Of a stretch of 64,000 bases of DNA, positions 1 through 11,845 are shown in pieces. The translations under genes and the position numbers were made by a program. Location of the stretch: NCBI GenBank assembly GCA_963971405.1, contig OZ020485.1, positions 13,516,001 to 13,580,000 of the forward strand, in the 5' to 3' direction. This DNA comes from Psococerastis gibbosa (lineage: Eukaryota > Arthropoda > Insecta > Psocodea > Psocidae). Below the pieces are notes generated by a model. That model was not told the origin of the DNA and ran no database searches. It saw nothing but the letters and a program-made list of their open reading frames with translations. Numbering within the stretch: the stretch's first letter is position 1; every line of letters begins with the position of its first letter.

Positions 1-195
1 GTACTATACTTGTCTTGTATCGGACAGCTGTACAATATGTTGGCTATTGCAGTGCGTTGTACTAATTTATGGTGGGTATAACTGAGCTGACGAACCCTAG
101 TGGCGGGAAGGGTTCTATAATCGTATAGCTGTCAAGTCGTGGTAAAAATACCGCATTGGTAAATGGCGGTGCCATCCAGTATTTCTTGTACAGGT

Positions 196-306
196 ACTTT
201 TCAAGTGATTGTGGGACTGGACAATAAAGACACAAAGGCACATACATATATATATATATAGTAATGGCTTATATATAGAGCGGTTCCCATCATCGCTTGA
301 AAAGTC
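196..306. repeat. Short inverted repeat, foldback fragment
   Basis: The arm at about 196-216 (ACTTTTCAAGTGATTGTGGG) is the near-complement of the arm at about 286-306. A related arm occurs in the foldback at 3262-3375. A short TA microsatellite lies in the loop. Probably a decayed MITE; no target duplication was recognised. Positions 1-195 show nothing else. Confidence 0.5.
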
Positions 307-420
307 TCGGTACGGAATACAGTACGGCACAACAATATAATGGCCGTCCTGTATTCTTGGCGGATGCTTTTCAAGTAAAGGTCGTAGCCTACCTATTTGC
401 GATTAGGGTAAGCCGGTAAC

Positions 421-1179
421 CTCATCAAATTTTAGATCGAGCCACGAATATTGCCCTTCCTTTTCACACTCCATTCCTCTCCGGGACGTGCCTAAATAAA
501 GACCCAATCACAAAACTATAGGAGCAAGAGGTCAAGTTTCTGATTGCAATAAAGCGCAACTAGAGGAATACAACAGGGGGGGAGGGGGTATTAGGTGAGT
601 AGTAGTGGTTGAGAGAACATGGCCCGTTAATTGATCTACGTGTTCCTATCGGGCCACTCTTGGCCCCGGTTAATTGATATACGTGTTCCTATCGGGCCAC
701 TCTTGGCTCCCCTTGTTTAGAATTTAATTGATTTCTCCCCACCCCCACGCTCCATGTATTGTACTGCCATCATCGAGGTAATTGAATAAGCCGACTACAA
801 GCCTGTACTGTTTCCCACAATTTCTTTTTCACCTGGTTATTTTGTACCTTTGGTTGCTGTAAATCGGGTGTTCCCTTGTTTATAATTATATTTATTTGTA
901 CCCTCATTTCCTCTAACAGAACTATACTGTATAGTTCGACCATCCATGGTATTTCTTCGAGCCAAAATATATAACAAATTCAGCTTTTACCAAGAAACCG
1001 TTTGCTTGGCTGAGTGCATTGAAGTCATTTGACCTCTTATCTGATAATAATACTGTATGTTATATAATGGAAAATGTATTAGTGTGTGACTCTATTTTTA
1101 TTTTATTTGTTATTTAATTGTTTATTCTGTATATTGTAGTTGTTATTATTGCTAGTAAGTAGTAAACTTGTGATAAGTA
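421..1179. other. No gene seen; 43-bp tandem duplication
   Basis: I see no coding signal here. The only structure is a two-unit direct repeat with a 43-bp period at about 625-667 and 668-710 (core TACGTGTTCCTATCGGGCCA). Confidence 0.5.
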
Positions 1180-1488
1180 GGAAAAATGTAGGAAATGTGA
1201 TTATGTGCAAACAATTATGTTTTGAAGAAATTATGGAAAAGTCAAGCTCCAATACATTACATACCCTGCCCTTGTTATTGTGTTGCAATGTGTTGGTCTG
1301 CCCGTTCTAGAATATGCGATCCCATCGATCAATTCAGTGCTTTAGGATAGGGGATGTCGAGAGATCCGAAATTTAACAATAGTAAAATGATTTACAATGG
1401 AATTACAGATATTGTCTATCTACTAATTGATAAATAGGAAAGCATGTTCGAGTAAACTCGGACCGGTTCTTTGTATATATGGCTTTAT
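1180..1488 (+). mobile_element. HINE family, 3' fragment
   Basis: This matches the 3' third of the full-length copies at 18451 and 29758: an internal part with an ATTATGGAAAA motif, a CCTGCC..TTATT..GTGTTG stretch, then GGAAAGCATGTTCGAGT and ACTCGGACCGGTTCTTT, which fold into the 3' hairpin. The 5' portion with the TCTG microsatellite is absent. It ends about 35 bp upstream of the splice acceptor of the TPR exon, so it lies in that gene's last intron. Confidence 0.7.
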
Positions 1489-1524
1489 TAGAATAGACTG
1501 TAACTTTAATTTTCTTGTTTACAG

Positions 1525-1689
1525 GATGCAAAAAGTCACAGTAATCTGGGAGCAATGCTTCACTTGAACGGCAAGTACGCAGAGGCGGCAGAAAGTTATC
1601 AAACTGCCTTAAAAATTGAACCTAACGACGTAGCAACATTGTCAAATCTCAATAAATTGAGGAGTTTGGTTAGAAAATTGGCAACGTGA
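1525..1689 (+). CDS. TPR protein of the TMTC type, last exon (partial gene)
   Basis: A splice acceptor (TTTCTTGTTTACAG) ends at 1524 and an open frame of 54 codons runs to TGA at 1687-1689. The translation begins DAKSHSNLGAMLHLNGKY and continues as a canonical tetratricopeptide helix pair (A-E-A-A-E-S-Y spacing, then A-L-K-I-E-P-N-D) followed by a short basic tail ending RKLAT. The pattern NLGAMLHLNGK with a short terminal tail is typical of the C-terminus of TMTC proteins, which are ER membrane O-mannosyltransferases acting on cadherins; OGT-like or other TPR proteins are the alternative. Only the last exon is here, so the membrane part cannot be checked. Earlier exons should lie left of position 1. 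An AATAAA-rich stretch at 1877-1890 could be the polyadenylation signal. Confidence 0.75.
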   Translation, partial: DAKSHSNLGAMLHLNGKYAEAAESYQTALKIEPNDVATLSNLNKLRSLVRKLAT

Positions 1690-1900
1690 CGCAACTGCAC
1701 TCGGACCATGTAGCCCTATATTTAAAAACATCTAAAAATTATACATAAGGACTGCCAATGGGAAATTGTTATAACAAATCAAAGCACATTTATACACAGT
1801 CATTTTTAGAGCGAAAAAAGCAAAACATAAGTATTACTTAAAAATAATATAACTTTGTCAATAATTATTCATTAAAATAAATAAATAAAAACTAAAAACC
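1690..1900 (+). other. Probable 3' UTR of the TMTC-like gene
   Basis: Non-coding AT-rich sequence follows the stop codon. The overlapping AATAAATAAATAAA at about 1877-1890 is the first good polyadenylation signal. The transcript end is inferred. Confidence 0.45.
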
Positions 1901-1972
1901 TCTTCAATATTTGAACTTATTTTTTAAGTTGTCGCTCGAAAAATTGATTTGTATTGCAATGCTATCTAAAAG

Positions 1973-2232
1973 GCGGCTGGGCAATTTTACTTCAAATTTG
2001 ATTTTGTCATTGACCTTTGTTTTGTTTTGTTTTAAGGAGACTATTATGTAGATACTTAACTTATCTATTATAAATTAAGTTATAATATGGTAGCAGACAT
2101 AATTAATAAGTCTCTACCATATTATAACTTAATTTATAATAGTTAAGTATCTACATAGTAGTCTCCTTAAAACAAAACAAACGTCAATGACAAAATCAAA
2201 TTTGAAGGATAATCGCCGGTGGAATATCCGCC
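1973..2232. mobile_element. Palindromic MITE, M family copy 1
   Basis: The ends GGCGG and CCGCC bound a long palindrome. The outer arms are rich in AATTTGATTTTGTCATTGAC and its complement. The inner arms start GGAGACTATTATGTAGATAC and meet at about 2100. The flanks (AAA, CTA) look like a degraded TTA-type target duplication. The inner arms recur in the copies at 17645 and 42825. Confidence 0.8.
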
Positions 2233-2629
2233 CTAGGATGCGTTCTTCCAACATACTAAATAAAAACTCCGTGGCACTACAACCCATGTTTAGACCTTTG
2301 CACTGGTAGAAGATCCTTCCACTTAACCACTACTCTATTTGGGATGTTGTAGTCTGCAACGTGCCCGACAACAACGTGTTTTCCTTTCCGATTAACTGAG
2401 GTATCCGTTAGCGCTTAGTGGACCCAGGTGAAGCCAAATTGATTTTCGTTTTGTGTCGAAGAAATGCTAGTGCGTTTTTAAATTAAAAAATTGCCATCAG
2501 CCTAGATTCTCTTGTTCCACCAGTTATAAATAGGTACTATTTATAGTTTGGGAGATCCTAATTTCCTTACTTACTTTTCCAGCCAAAGTATAACGTCCAG
2601 AATCTAAAAATTAGGATTGCTGCCTGTGG
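2233..2629. other. No feature recognised
   Basis: No open frame, repeat or RNA structure that I can support. Confidence 0.4.
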
Positions 2630-2882
2630 ACTTCTATATAAGAGAGATGGGACATTCCAGCGCGCCAAAAATATTTTTTAAATCTTCGAACCACCTACTA
2701 CGTCGTTTTAAAGACTGGTCTAAGGAAATGTGACATTAGGTGGCCCCATTATTAAAAAACATTTTTGGCGCGCTTTGGGTACAATTTTAAAATGACTGGT
2801 CATAGTAGGTGTAGCGAGTGGCCCCAGAAATTCAAATAAATATTTTTGGCGGGAAGTGGCTGTCCCATCTCTCTTATAGAAC
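2630..2882. mobile_element. MITE with TATATAAGAGAGATGGGACA ends, copy 1
   Basis: The left end reads CTTCTATATAAGAGAGATGG and the right end is its near-complement. Subterminal blocks CGCGCCAAAAATATTTTTT are also mirrored. A shorter relative lies at 3027-3200. No clear target duplication is seen for this copy. Confidence 0.7.
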
Positions 2883-3026
2883 TCTATTTGCGTTAACTCA
2901 GACCCAATAAAACAAATTTCCCTTTTACATTGAGCCTCGAACCATAGACCAATAGGTGCATAGCCTATTCATTGATAGCTGGACTATCGGCTTGGGGAAC
3001 TAAATAAAATAGGAATGTCCTGCTTA

Positions 3027-3200
3027 GGGGTCTATATAGGAGATATGGTACATTCCAGCCCGCCAAAAATATTTTTTAAATCCCGGGGCCACCCGTACCA
3101 CGTCTTTTCAATGACTGGTATTAGCCATCAGAGGGCCCCAGGACTCAAAAAACAATTTTGCGCGCTTCGATTTCCCATCTCCCCTATATATAACACTCTA
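3027..3200. mobile_element. Short MITE, MULE-like target duplication, copy 2
   Basis: This 174-bp element carries the same subterminal block (CCGCCAAAAATATTTTTTAA) and GGGTCTATATAGGAGAT / ATCTCCCCTATATATA ends as copy 1. It is bracketed by a perfect 10-bp direct repeat, GTCCTGCTTA, at 3017-3026 and 3201-3210. A 9-11 bp duplication is typical of Mutator-like elements; that class is inferred. Confidence 0.7.
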
Positions 3201-3261
3201 GTCCTGCTTACGAATGTTAGGTACAATTCGGTTATAACATTTTCCAATGGTCAACAAATAT

Positions 3262-3375
3262 AGGTGAGTCCCACAATCGTTTGTAAAGTCGCAGTGGCTA
3301 TGCCGTTGGACCATTGGATTGCCGTCCAGTATTCCTGACTGACACTTTACAAATGATTGTGGGACCCACTCATAG
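3262..3375. repeat. Short foldback repeat
   Basis: GGTGAGTCCCACAATCGTTT on the left pairs with AAATGATTGTGGGACCCACT on the right, with a loop of about 55 bp. The arms resemble those at 196-306. Probably a small MITE. Confidence 0.65.
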
Positions 3376-3609
3376 TCTTTATTAGGTTTGAGATGATTCA
3401 ACGAAATTTCGTTGTCTTCCACGAAGCGTTTAAGTTTGTCTTTGATGCATTGCTCATTTTAAATCACTCATTCCATTATTGTATTGCGTATTGTATGATG
3501 TATTGCTTCTGCTCCTTATTTTGTTTTGCCCGCAATTGCCATGTGTCCCAAGGGAAATTTAATTTAGGCATTTCCAAATATTATATGTCGTATTTTTTTT
3601 TTAATATGG

Positions 3610-3960
3610 TGTCAGAGCCTTAGGTCCAACCAACTCATATTTTTCACCATTCAGTATTCCGATGTCTGCCATTGCATTTGGCTAGCTCAGTGCTGCATGA
3701 GCGACACTAGGCGTTCCTAAGAATGGGTGTGCTGCCGTCTGGCCCGACGTCATACAGCTTATAGGCAACTGAGGTATTAAATAGGAGTACGTTCCGCAAA
3801 TAGCACCAGAAGAAGCCAGACGGCTGCACGCCCATTCTTAGGAAAGCCTAGGGTCGCTTATGCAGCACTTAGCTAACCAAATGCAACGACAGTGGCGTAA
3901 CCAGACATGAGAATACTGAATGGCGAAAAATATGAGGAAGTTGGAGTTAAGGCTCTGACA
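3610..3960. mobile_element. Long imperfect palindrome with TGTCAGAGCC ends
   Basis: The element starts TGTCAGAGCCTTA and ends TAAGGCTCTGACA. The arms (about 150 bp each) include GGCGTTCCTAAGAATGGGTG and its complement. ATGG flanks both sides (3606-3609 and 3961-3964), a possible 4-bp target duplication. Superfamily not assigned. Confidence 0.75.
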
Positions 3961-4480
3961 ATGGACTGCAGCATTGATTTAAAATAGAATCGGAAATACT
4001 GTAAATAGAAACCGTATACCATACAACAAATTACCAGGGATGCACAATAGCTAATTATTAAGGATCAATAATTCTCGAACTCAATTATTTTTCCAGAAAA
4101 AACTCAATTAGCTGCTTGAACTATGCCGTATAATACGTGCATTTTGGTATTACCCACCCGGTACCTATTAAGGCCGTACCTGGGGTGGAGGTTAGCCGGT
4201 TTTCACCCCCTCCCCCCTAGAATTAGGCCTTGGTTGGCTAGTACGCCTAAATAATAATTTCCCTGACCAAAACCTTTCTCATAGTTGTGCCTTAGCTCTT
4301 TAAAGTCGTCATAAATTACGTAAATCTGTTGCACGTTGCTTTCTGTTTCACTTAATTTTTAAAACCTTTGTAGGCTATTCAACGATTATACGCCATTACT
4401 CGGTAGTTCCAAAGTCTTTCTTTCTTTCTGGGCACACGCTGTTTAGAATTTACTTACAAAAGCTTTCAGGGCTGGAGTTA
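3961..4480. other. No feature recognised
   Basis: No coding or repeat signal supported. Confidence 0.4.
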
Positions 4481-4910
4481 GTTAGGGAAAGAGAAGAACC
4501 GGGTTGATGGGCCGTGGTCGATCTGGAGTACGCTTTCGGATCGACCATGGGCTCCGGATTATACTGCTTCGTCATCATTGTTCAGATTGCTCACTGGGCA
4601 TGTCACTTCACAAGTTTCCACTTCTTCTTCCCATCTCCTCTTAGTGCCGCGTGCTCAGCGTGAGGGATCGCCCCGTACCCATGTCTTGAACTCCCCCCAG
4701 TCGGACGCTGACGCCTTGAGCTCGGCCATTGTTTTCTCATTTGCTCCGGTGACTTGTTCAATTATTTCCTCGAAGGCTGTCCTCGGTCTGCCGATGGGTC
4801 TTCTACTTTGTGACCTTGCTTCCGCCAACCTCCGGGTGGTCATATTCTCGTCCATCCTTTGGGCATGGCCGAACCATTGCAACTGCACAAGTTTCAGCAA
4901 AAAACAAAAA
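4481..4910 (-). pseudogene. Non-LTR reverse transcriptase C-terminal remnant
   Basis: On the minus strand the frame at 4655-4900 reads LQWFGHAQRMDENMTTRRL, then RRPIGRPRTAFEEII, then DWGEFKTWVRG before a stop. The pattern W-F/Y-G-H-x-x-R-M followed by a basic G-R-P segment is the usual tail of RTE/Jockey-type reverse transcriptases and of host genes derived from them. No RT core is present upstream on this strand, so this is a truncated or eroded LINE 3' end. The 3' flank (4500-4580) resembles sequence after the remnant at 13490-13740 (GTGGTCG..GATCGACCATGG), which suggests related 3' UTRs. Confidence 0.65.
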
Positions 4911-5253
4911 CACTGTTTCCACTAGCCACTCAACTGCCACCCCACGCTTTTCCTAACCCATTCAGGCAGTTCAGTGCTATTGTTTGTTAAATTCATAGTT
5001 TGTGGGTATGGAATGAATGTAAGATGATCGTTTTGATGCAAGCACTTAATAGTGAAGCGGGCACAATTTTTGAGGAACCATTCATTCTCACTGTAAGTTG
5101 TTTCAGTTGCACTACTTAGGGATTCCCTCTTACCTGGTCATCTTGCATTTACTTCTAATACAGGGTTGGATATTATTATTATCAGTGTTGTGTTAGGCTC
5201 TTGGAAATCCCTACTCGAACGTACAGTTACTGAGACTTAAGGCTTCACAATGC

Positions 5254-5601
5254 TTTGTAAACAAGAAATTATCGTAATTTTTGGACGAAATTAATTAATT
5301 GCTCGTTCCACAGCCACAAAGATAAAAAAGGGAACAGATGAAAAAATCTTAAAGAAATACGAGCTTTCTGTGAAAGCTGTCTATTTTCCCTGCAGATTTA
5401 CAACTGTGCTACAAAATCGCTTTAAGCCTCTTTATCCAATTTTTCTAAGGTAATAATATCTCAGTTCAGAAAATATAAACTTCCTGCAATAACTTGTATT
5501 TTTTATGAGTTTTTTATCTGTTCACTTTGTTATCTTTGTATCTGTGGAACGAGCAATAAATTAGTTTCGTCAAAAAATCAGCAAATTTTCTTGTTTACAA
5601 A
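5254..5601. mobile_element. Palindromic MITE with TTTGTAAACAAGAAA ends
   Basis: The arms are about 95 bp (5254-5350 and about 5508-5601) and share ATTGCTCGTTCCACAG and a GAACAGAT block in mirrored order. The ends are TTTGTAAACAAGAAA and its complement. The target duplication is unclear. Confidence 0.75.
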
Positions 5602-7920
5602 ATATTTTGAACAGTCAGCCGTAAAATGAAAATTACTACTGTACTGTGGATGTATTTAAGTCAGTTTTTAGGAATTTTGAGAATGGGGGGGGGGGATCAG
5701 TCAATAGTCCAGTACTGTAGTTATATTATAGTTTATGTATTCAACATCCAAGTATAAGTAACTAATTGTATACATGTTATATCCTGCAAACAAGGGGGCC
5801 CGGGGGTCTTTTTCTTATACTTGGCTGATTCTTAGAGGATAAAGAGCTGAAACTATGATGGGCTGACAATATGAACCCAGGCACTGGTCGTGACGAAAAT
5901 CCATTAAAAAATTGCTTCTGTATTGTTTATCTGCGTGAAATTGGAATTACTTCTCTTACATGTTACTCGAGGACAATCTCATTGGTGTGCCCCGAAGTTT
6001 GCTTATAAGAATACCATGCCATGAACAGCCACTAAGCATTGCAGCGAATTCAATTTACGGTCCAATAGCTGTTGATTCTAGGGCCGTAAGCTGTAGTTAC
6101 TGTTGGGTTCCTTGTTAAAAGAGACGTGGTCTTTTTATAATTCACTTTTGATGCAAAGTAAAAAGGCTGAGTATACCAACAGAATGATTTTCCGTACCTT
6201 AGGGAAAAGGCACAATATTAATGGACCACTTTCGTACAGAAATGGCAGCTATGCATAAGGGAAATAATGTCAAATCCCAGTGTTTTGATGGGTTGGCTCG
6301 ATCTGATTGGTTGACCAGAAGTTTTTATATGCGAAGTAGGTCCATTACTAAACCCTTTGTTGCTTCTTTTTAACAATTATTTCGCTTTTGCTTTAAGTGA
6401 ACGTTCTCAATGACTGAATTTGTACTGCATTCAAATGGTGTGTCTAAAATGTATGATGTAATATCAAAAATTATGTAGCCTCATCTTGAATTTTACTGTA
6501 AGGAAATTAAGTTATTTATTTTTTAAAAATACATGAGCTTGTCATCTCTTTGTGTGGTTTATACCTATATATTTCCCTGCATGCTTTATGCTTAGGTGCA
6601 ATATTGAGGAATAAACCTGTGTATAATATGCGTTTAGACCGTCTGAAACCATCACCGAAGCACGACAGCCCAATGAGAGTTTAAGCCTTAGGACAAGTTG
6701 AGGATCCTCTCTTTGGGCCACTACTCTACGTTGTGGTGAGCAATTGCGTTTCGCAGCTCTTACAAATGAAGGTAATTGGTACCCATTAGGGTTGGGTGGA
6801 CCCATGCGAGGCGGAAAAGTTAGATTTTTTTTTTCTTCTCAAACCTGGATCTTTCGTTATGTTCAACAATTTCTCTAAATTGGAATGACTTTTCCATGAC
6901 TAAATTGACCGTGGTAGTGAATTATATAATAGCTAATTGTTCAATTTGGGAAACTATTCATTGTTTTTGTGTGCTGATCTGGTAGGGTAATTATGGATAT
7001 CACATCTACAGGTATAGCCGAAGTTTCTGACATTTTCCTTGATATATTATTTGTCCATATATTACAATAATTGTTAATTCCCGGCTCCCACTAAAATAAA
7101 AATCAACGGATACGTATACAGCACTGTAAAAATAGGTACATAGGTGATTCACTGTTTATTACGTGGATGTCGGCGGAGTTATTATCTATAGGCTACCCTC
7201 ATACAAATGAATCAAAATTATAAAAGTTACCCAACAAAAGCTTAATTCAACCAAACTATAGTTTTCTAACAAACTAACAAACAAAATTAATTATTAAAGC
7301 TATCTAATTTGCAGGTGCGGATTTAAGGTGGGGAAAATGAGTTGATTATTCACATACCCAAACTATATCAATCTGCTTCACTACCGGCTTAGCCGCAAAC
7401 TTGCGGGTTTAACGATAATAAATATTAATAGACTGTCCTGGACTAACCGACCCTTTCAACGACCCGTCCCTTGGACCCTTAATTTAAATTTTGTCGGGTG
7501 CCTTCCTTGCGAATTAAATTTTGCATCGGACTTTGAGCCCTTCCTGTAATACAACTGGAGAGCTTCGTAGAGCTGTAAGCTCAGGGCTAACATAAAAAAA
7601 GTAGTTGCGCTCATGACAGGCCATCAGAGTTACTTCGAGACAACTTTCAAGCATTTATATGTATATTACATAGACGATGGGGCGGAGGAAGAAACAGACA
7701 CCCAGAGACAGACCACCAATGAATTTTGAATCACTTCGGGCAATTCCTAACAACATATCCCGTCGCATGAGTGAAAGATCTCTGACTGGTTGAAAAAATG
7801 GGGGTCAGTTGGCCGAAGCTCGACCCGATTGGTCGGAAAAAACGGGTTGAAGAATGAAGACATGGAACAAATCTCTGTTATGTTGTTTTAGAAATCCACA
7901 TCCACCCAGTTGTCTAATAA
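5602..7920. other. No gene seen
   Basis: This is AT-rich sequence with a G-run at about 5686-5695. The short frames have no family resemblance. No repeat was recognised. Confidence 0.4.
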
Positions 7921-8167
7921 GACCCAGTACACACGGATACGCTGGGTTATTAAATTTGTCATTGAAGCAAATGGGTTGGCAAATGGTTGGTGCAAAACAA
8001 CAGAATAGTTGTGACGCTTAACTGACGATATTGCACGGTTTTTCAACAACCGTGCACATGCGTGAGGTCAGTGTAGTGCCAGCGTCAAAAATCATTTGAA
8101 GTTGACTATCTGGTTTTGCACCAACCCATTTGCTGCAAAGACGTTGCATCATCGCGTGTACCGGGCC
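7921..8167. mobile_element. MITE with 3-bp TAA target duplication
   Basis: The left end GACCCAGTACACACG pairs with the right end CGCGTGTACCGGGCC. Internal arms mirror AAATGGGTTGG..GGTGCAAAAC. TAA flanks both sides (7918-7920, 8168-8170). A 3-bp T-A-rich duplication fits PIF/Harbinger-type elements; that class is inferred. Confidence 0.75.
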
Positions 8168-8764
8168 TAACATCAATGGATCGATACGTTCTGCTACAAT
8201 TTGCCTTCATATCCAATTTATTACCAAAAACACCTACCTATAGAAACATTTCCCCGTGATCGTTGTTGTAGTGCCCCCAAGGAATTTTCCGAAAGATAAT
8301 ACCAAGCACTGTGCAATTGAAATAAAAAAGTCTTCCCTCCTTACCAGGAAAAATTAAAATTTTCCACTTCTCCGATACCTCGGGGAAATCAACGAAAATT
8401 GTTCATCAGAGTTTATTTATAGAGTTTGGTTGCCACAGGGAAAAGGTTAAATATTCGATTGGCGCATTTCTATCTTTGACGTTCCTCAAGTAATTTAAAT
8501 GGATGTTTGTTTTTATTCCCAAGTAAATTCCTGTACTTTCCCGTTGTTGCAATTTTTATCTCGGTTAATACAAATTGTAGGTCGCTGAGTTTACTCTGGA
8601 AATTAGCCAGATACTCCCTAGTATATGTTTTTACGCATTTACAGGTTTTATACCTCAGAACCCCCCCCCCCCAAAAAAAAAAAAATGACAAAAAATCATG
8701 ATTTCTCAAAAAGGCTGCGGCGTTTTATTTATAGCCTATTTTGTTTTTAAGATTATTCGGATGC

Positions 8765-8912
8765 AAATAAGTCTATGAATGTATCCAAATGACCTCTTCA
8801 GTCGCCTCTGTAGGTAATCCGTAATACCTGTGTTGAGTTACGACAGTTCACCGATTGCATGATGCGTAGAGACTCGCACAAGTACGAACAAGCTACCACG
8901 CTAAAAAATCGC
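8765..8912 (-). mobile_element. SINE-B copy
   Basis: This matches the SINE-B consensus inverted: TGACCTCTTCAGTCGCCTCT, GTTGAGTTACGACA, GACTCGCACAAGTACG and AAGCTACCACG. The 5' (tRNA-like) end is at the high coordinate. Diverged. Confidence 0.65.
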
Positions 8913-10734
8913 ACTACTTCACATCCCCTTGATAGTAAATTTTGGGTCGGAGCGTAAAAACATATTGACATACAGATACGAATAATCGATTAATAATAAT
9001 TTTATTGAATAATGCTTTATTGCTTATGCTTATGCTTGTATTTGACTAGGTCAATATCACGAATAGGAAGAAAAGATGCGATACATCGTTGAAAAAAGAA
9101 TGTCGGCTGGGTAGTTAGTTTTAGGTGCTGAAAGAGAACATAATAATCAAAACTATAGTAAATTGCTTGGGTTGGTAAGCCTGAGGGACAAGATAATCTT
9201 CCCTGGACCAGCAGACGTGGCCGCTCGTAATTAACACAGACAGTTTTCGTTTTTACCGGGCTTTGTTTTGATCCCAAGAGAAATCACTATTTTTTCTTTC
9301 TGTCCTCCCTGCCCAAAATTGATGGCACCCACTGCTCATTCTTGACTTATATACCTTTAATTCTTCAAGATCATGAATGGAACAAAGGATTTTTATTATA
9401 TGGAGCCGCGTTGGTGTTGAAAGAGGATTTTAATTTTAGATAACTTTACTCAGAATGCAATGAGTTTAAGACAAAGGGGAGCACATTCAGTGTTTGACCT
9501 TATGGTTTGTCGTGGTAAAAATTAAAATTCTTAGCAAAGTTTTACAAAAACATCAAATTTTGTGGTGTTAATTTTCTACGTTTCTCAAGCTCTTAATAAG
9601 GGGACTGTTATGTATTCTTATAGTTTTTTATAACATCCCCTGAAATGTGGATAAGTTTGTTTAATATAGACAAATAACCTACAAAGGACTAAAAAGGACC
9701 GCACAGGACAGACAGGAGTGGAAAAGAATACTAAAGCATTCACTGCAAACCAATCCATAGATTGCAACTCAAGAAGAAGATAAATAATCGGTTTGAAAAT
9801 TAATTTCGTGGACCCCAACTTAACGAGTACATATTAAATCGAGTGTCTAGACGCCAAGTAGTGCAAGTGTCCTGATAATAATAACTCAATATTAGGTAGA
9901 CTGTAGTGAATATAGACTCTTTATAATATGATCACGCTGCTCTCTGCCGCCCACAAGCACCGCGAAGAGCTTATGTTCAAGATGACCTGCTTCTAAAATA
10001 GCAATTCTCTGAAAATCCAAAAGAAACCCGCGACAAATATACCTTTTCCTCGCCTCATTTTCACTCTCCCTTCCTTTTCCATCCCTCTAATGACTCCACT
10101 ACTGACAACTGTCCGCAGAAAAAGGCCCTCTTGCTCAAACTCATTTCAAAAGCGCCATCATAAAAACCGGCAGGCTCATAAAGTGCACGTAATAGTTTCA
10201 ACAGACGGAGCATCTTAAAATGTAGAAAAATAAAAATCAGGCTGCTGACAGAGGTGTGTCTCTGGCAGAGTTATTACAATCGTACGCTAAAATGAACTGT
10301 TTTGCCATGCTTGGAGCTTACGAAAGCGTATCATCTTACTACGAGCTGCATTCGCGATTGTCTTCTCCCAACTGCAAAACATTCGTAGTGAGCCCCCCAC
10401 CCCTCCCCAGATCATTTTTATTAGGGACAGAATGGGGAAATGAGCTCTGCAGTTAAGTGCCAAAGGAACCTTGCCGGAAGCTCTAAAGATTTGCCTTCAG
10501 TCTCGTTCCCAAGAGCTTTTATCGTACCTTACACTGCTTGTCTCATATACCTTGTTTTTCTTACACTCCCCTAAGCCATAAAAAATTTTACGGCTCAGCG
10601 AAATGAAAAGAAATACGTGTTCTCTTTCTTCGCGAAACTCAGTGACGCAGATTGTTATTTGCAGTTTGAATTACTGCTGGTATTTAGGGTTCATTCGGCT
10701 GCTACGTTCGATGGCCTCAATGACTGAGTACATC
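8913..10734. other. No gene seen
   Basis: Only short frames without recognisable domains. A possible C-rich hairpin near 10390 has no supported function. Confidence 0.35.
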
Positions 10735-10890
10735 AGGGGTTCCAAAACTGTGGTCCATGGACCATATTAGCACGTAACTTTGAGCACAAACTACTTCAGT
10801 TTGGTCCCTGAATTTAACGATTTTCCTGTCACAGCCATGGTGGTCCACGGAAAATGATAAAATTATCTAGTGGTCCACGGACAAAAACGG
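10735..10890 (+). mobile_element. hAT-like 5' end remnant
   Basis: The segment begins CAGGGGTTCCAAAACTGTGG, close to the terminal sequence common in many ZBED/Charlie-type hAT elements, followed by three GTGGTCCACGGA-like repeats at about 10750, 10839 and 10872. No matching right end was found. A second such end lies near 41577 (CAGAGGTTCCCAAATTGTGG). Confidence 0.5.
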
Positions 10891-11409
10891 TTGAGTGTAC
10901 ATGACAGAGAGTGCTGAAAAACCTGTCAGAATGTGCAGACACTTGCTGTTGGTATGATAGGGGCTGGTTGTTGAGTGGCTACGCTATGGGGACGAATCAG
11001 ACCTGAACTACAGCGAAGCAAAAGGCAGGACTTACTGCAGGAGCTACCATATCAGCAGTCTGTCTAAGGGAAGGTGATAATTTCAGAGGGACGCAATGAC
11101 AAACCTCAGGTTACAAAAAGGAGGTTACTATTAGCCAAAGGCTGCAGTTAAGGCTACTGAACCTGACCTAAGAAAAAAGGTTCATTCGAATAAAAGCTGT
11201 TAATGAGTCAGTTAGGTAGTTACGAGACAATTAATCGGTTACAGTACTACTCGCTTTTAGCAAATTCAAGTTGCATCAATGAGATGTCATATAAATTAAT
11301 TGAAGTATTCCCCTGCATTTTAATGATATAGTGTGTGGCTGTCACGTAGTATTTAGCTAATGGAAGTCATTGAATTTTTGGTATTTTCACGCCTTAATTC
11401 CGTATAACC

Positions 11410-11704
11410 GAACAGATTGTTTTCCAAATAAGGATTTTGTTTTGTGCAAAAAATTAGTTTTTTTAAAGAAATTATGGAAAATTCACCCTCCAATACATTG
11501 CGTACCCTGCCATTATCACTGTGTTGTAATGTATTGGTCGGCCCGTTCTAGAATATGCAATCCCGTCGATCGATTCAGTTCATTGGGATAGGGGATGTCA
11601 ATGTATCCTAAATTTAACCATAGGAAAATTATTTACTATGGAAATACTGATATTATCTATCTACTAATTGATGAATAGGAAAGCATTTTCGAGTAAACTC
11701 GGAC
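11410..11704 (+). mobile_element. HINE family, 3' fragment
   Basis: This aligns along its length with 1180-1488 (CGTACCCTGCC, TTGGTCGGCCCGTTCTAGAA, GGGATGTCAA) and ends with the hairpin GTTTTCGAGTAAACTCGGACC-like region just before 11704. A SINE-B copy abuts it. Confidence 0.7.
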
Positions 11705-11707
11705 CAG

Positions 11708-11845
11708 TTAATTGCATACAAACAATTTAATGAATATGTATTGTATTGACCTCTTTAGTCGCCTCAGTAGATTAATACCCGTGAAGAGACTCGTCTATAT
11801 ACGTACCGTACAAGCAAGCTACCAACTTGCCATCGAAGTCGAAAT
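11708..11845 (-). mobile_element. SINE-B copy
   Basis: Inverted SINE-B: TTGCATACAAACAATTTAAT, TGACCTCTTTAGTCGCCTC and CTTGCCATCGAAGTCG. The middle is reduced (the ACGACACGTCTCCGATCG part is missing). Confidence 0.65.

Noticed and set aside
4578-4925. 115-codon plus-strand frame
   Set aside because: Shadow of the minus-strand RT tail, which has the recognisable G-H-x-x-R-M pattern.
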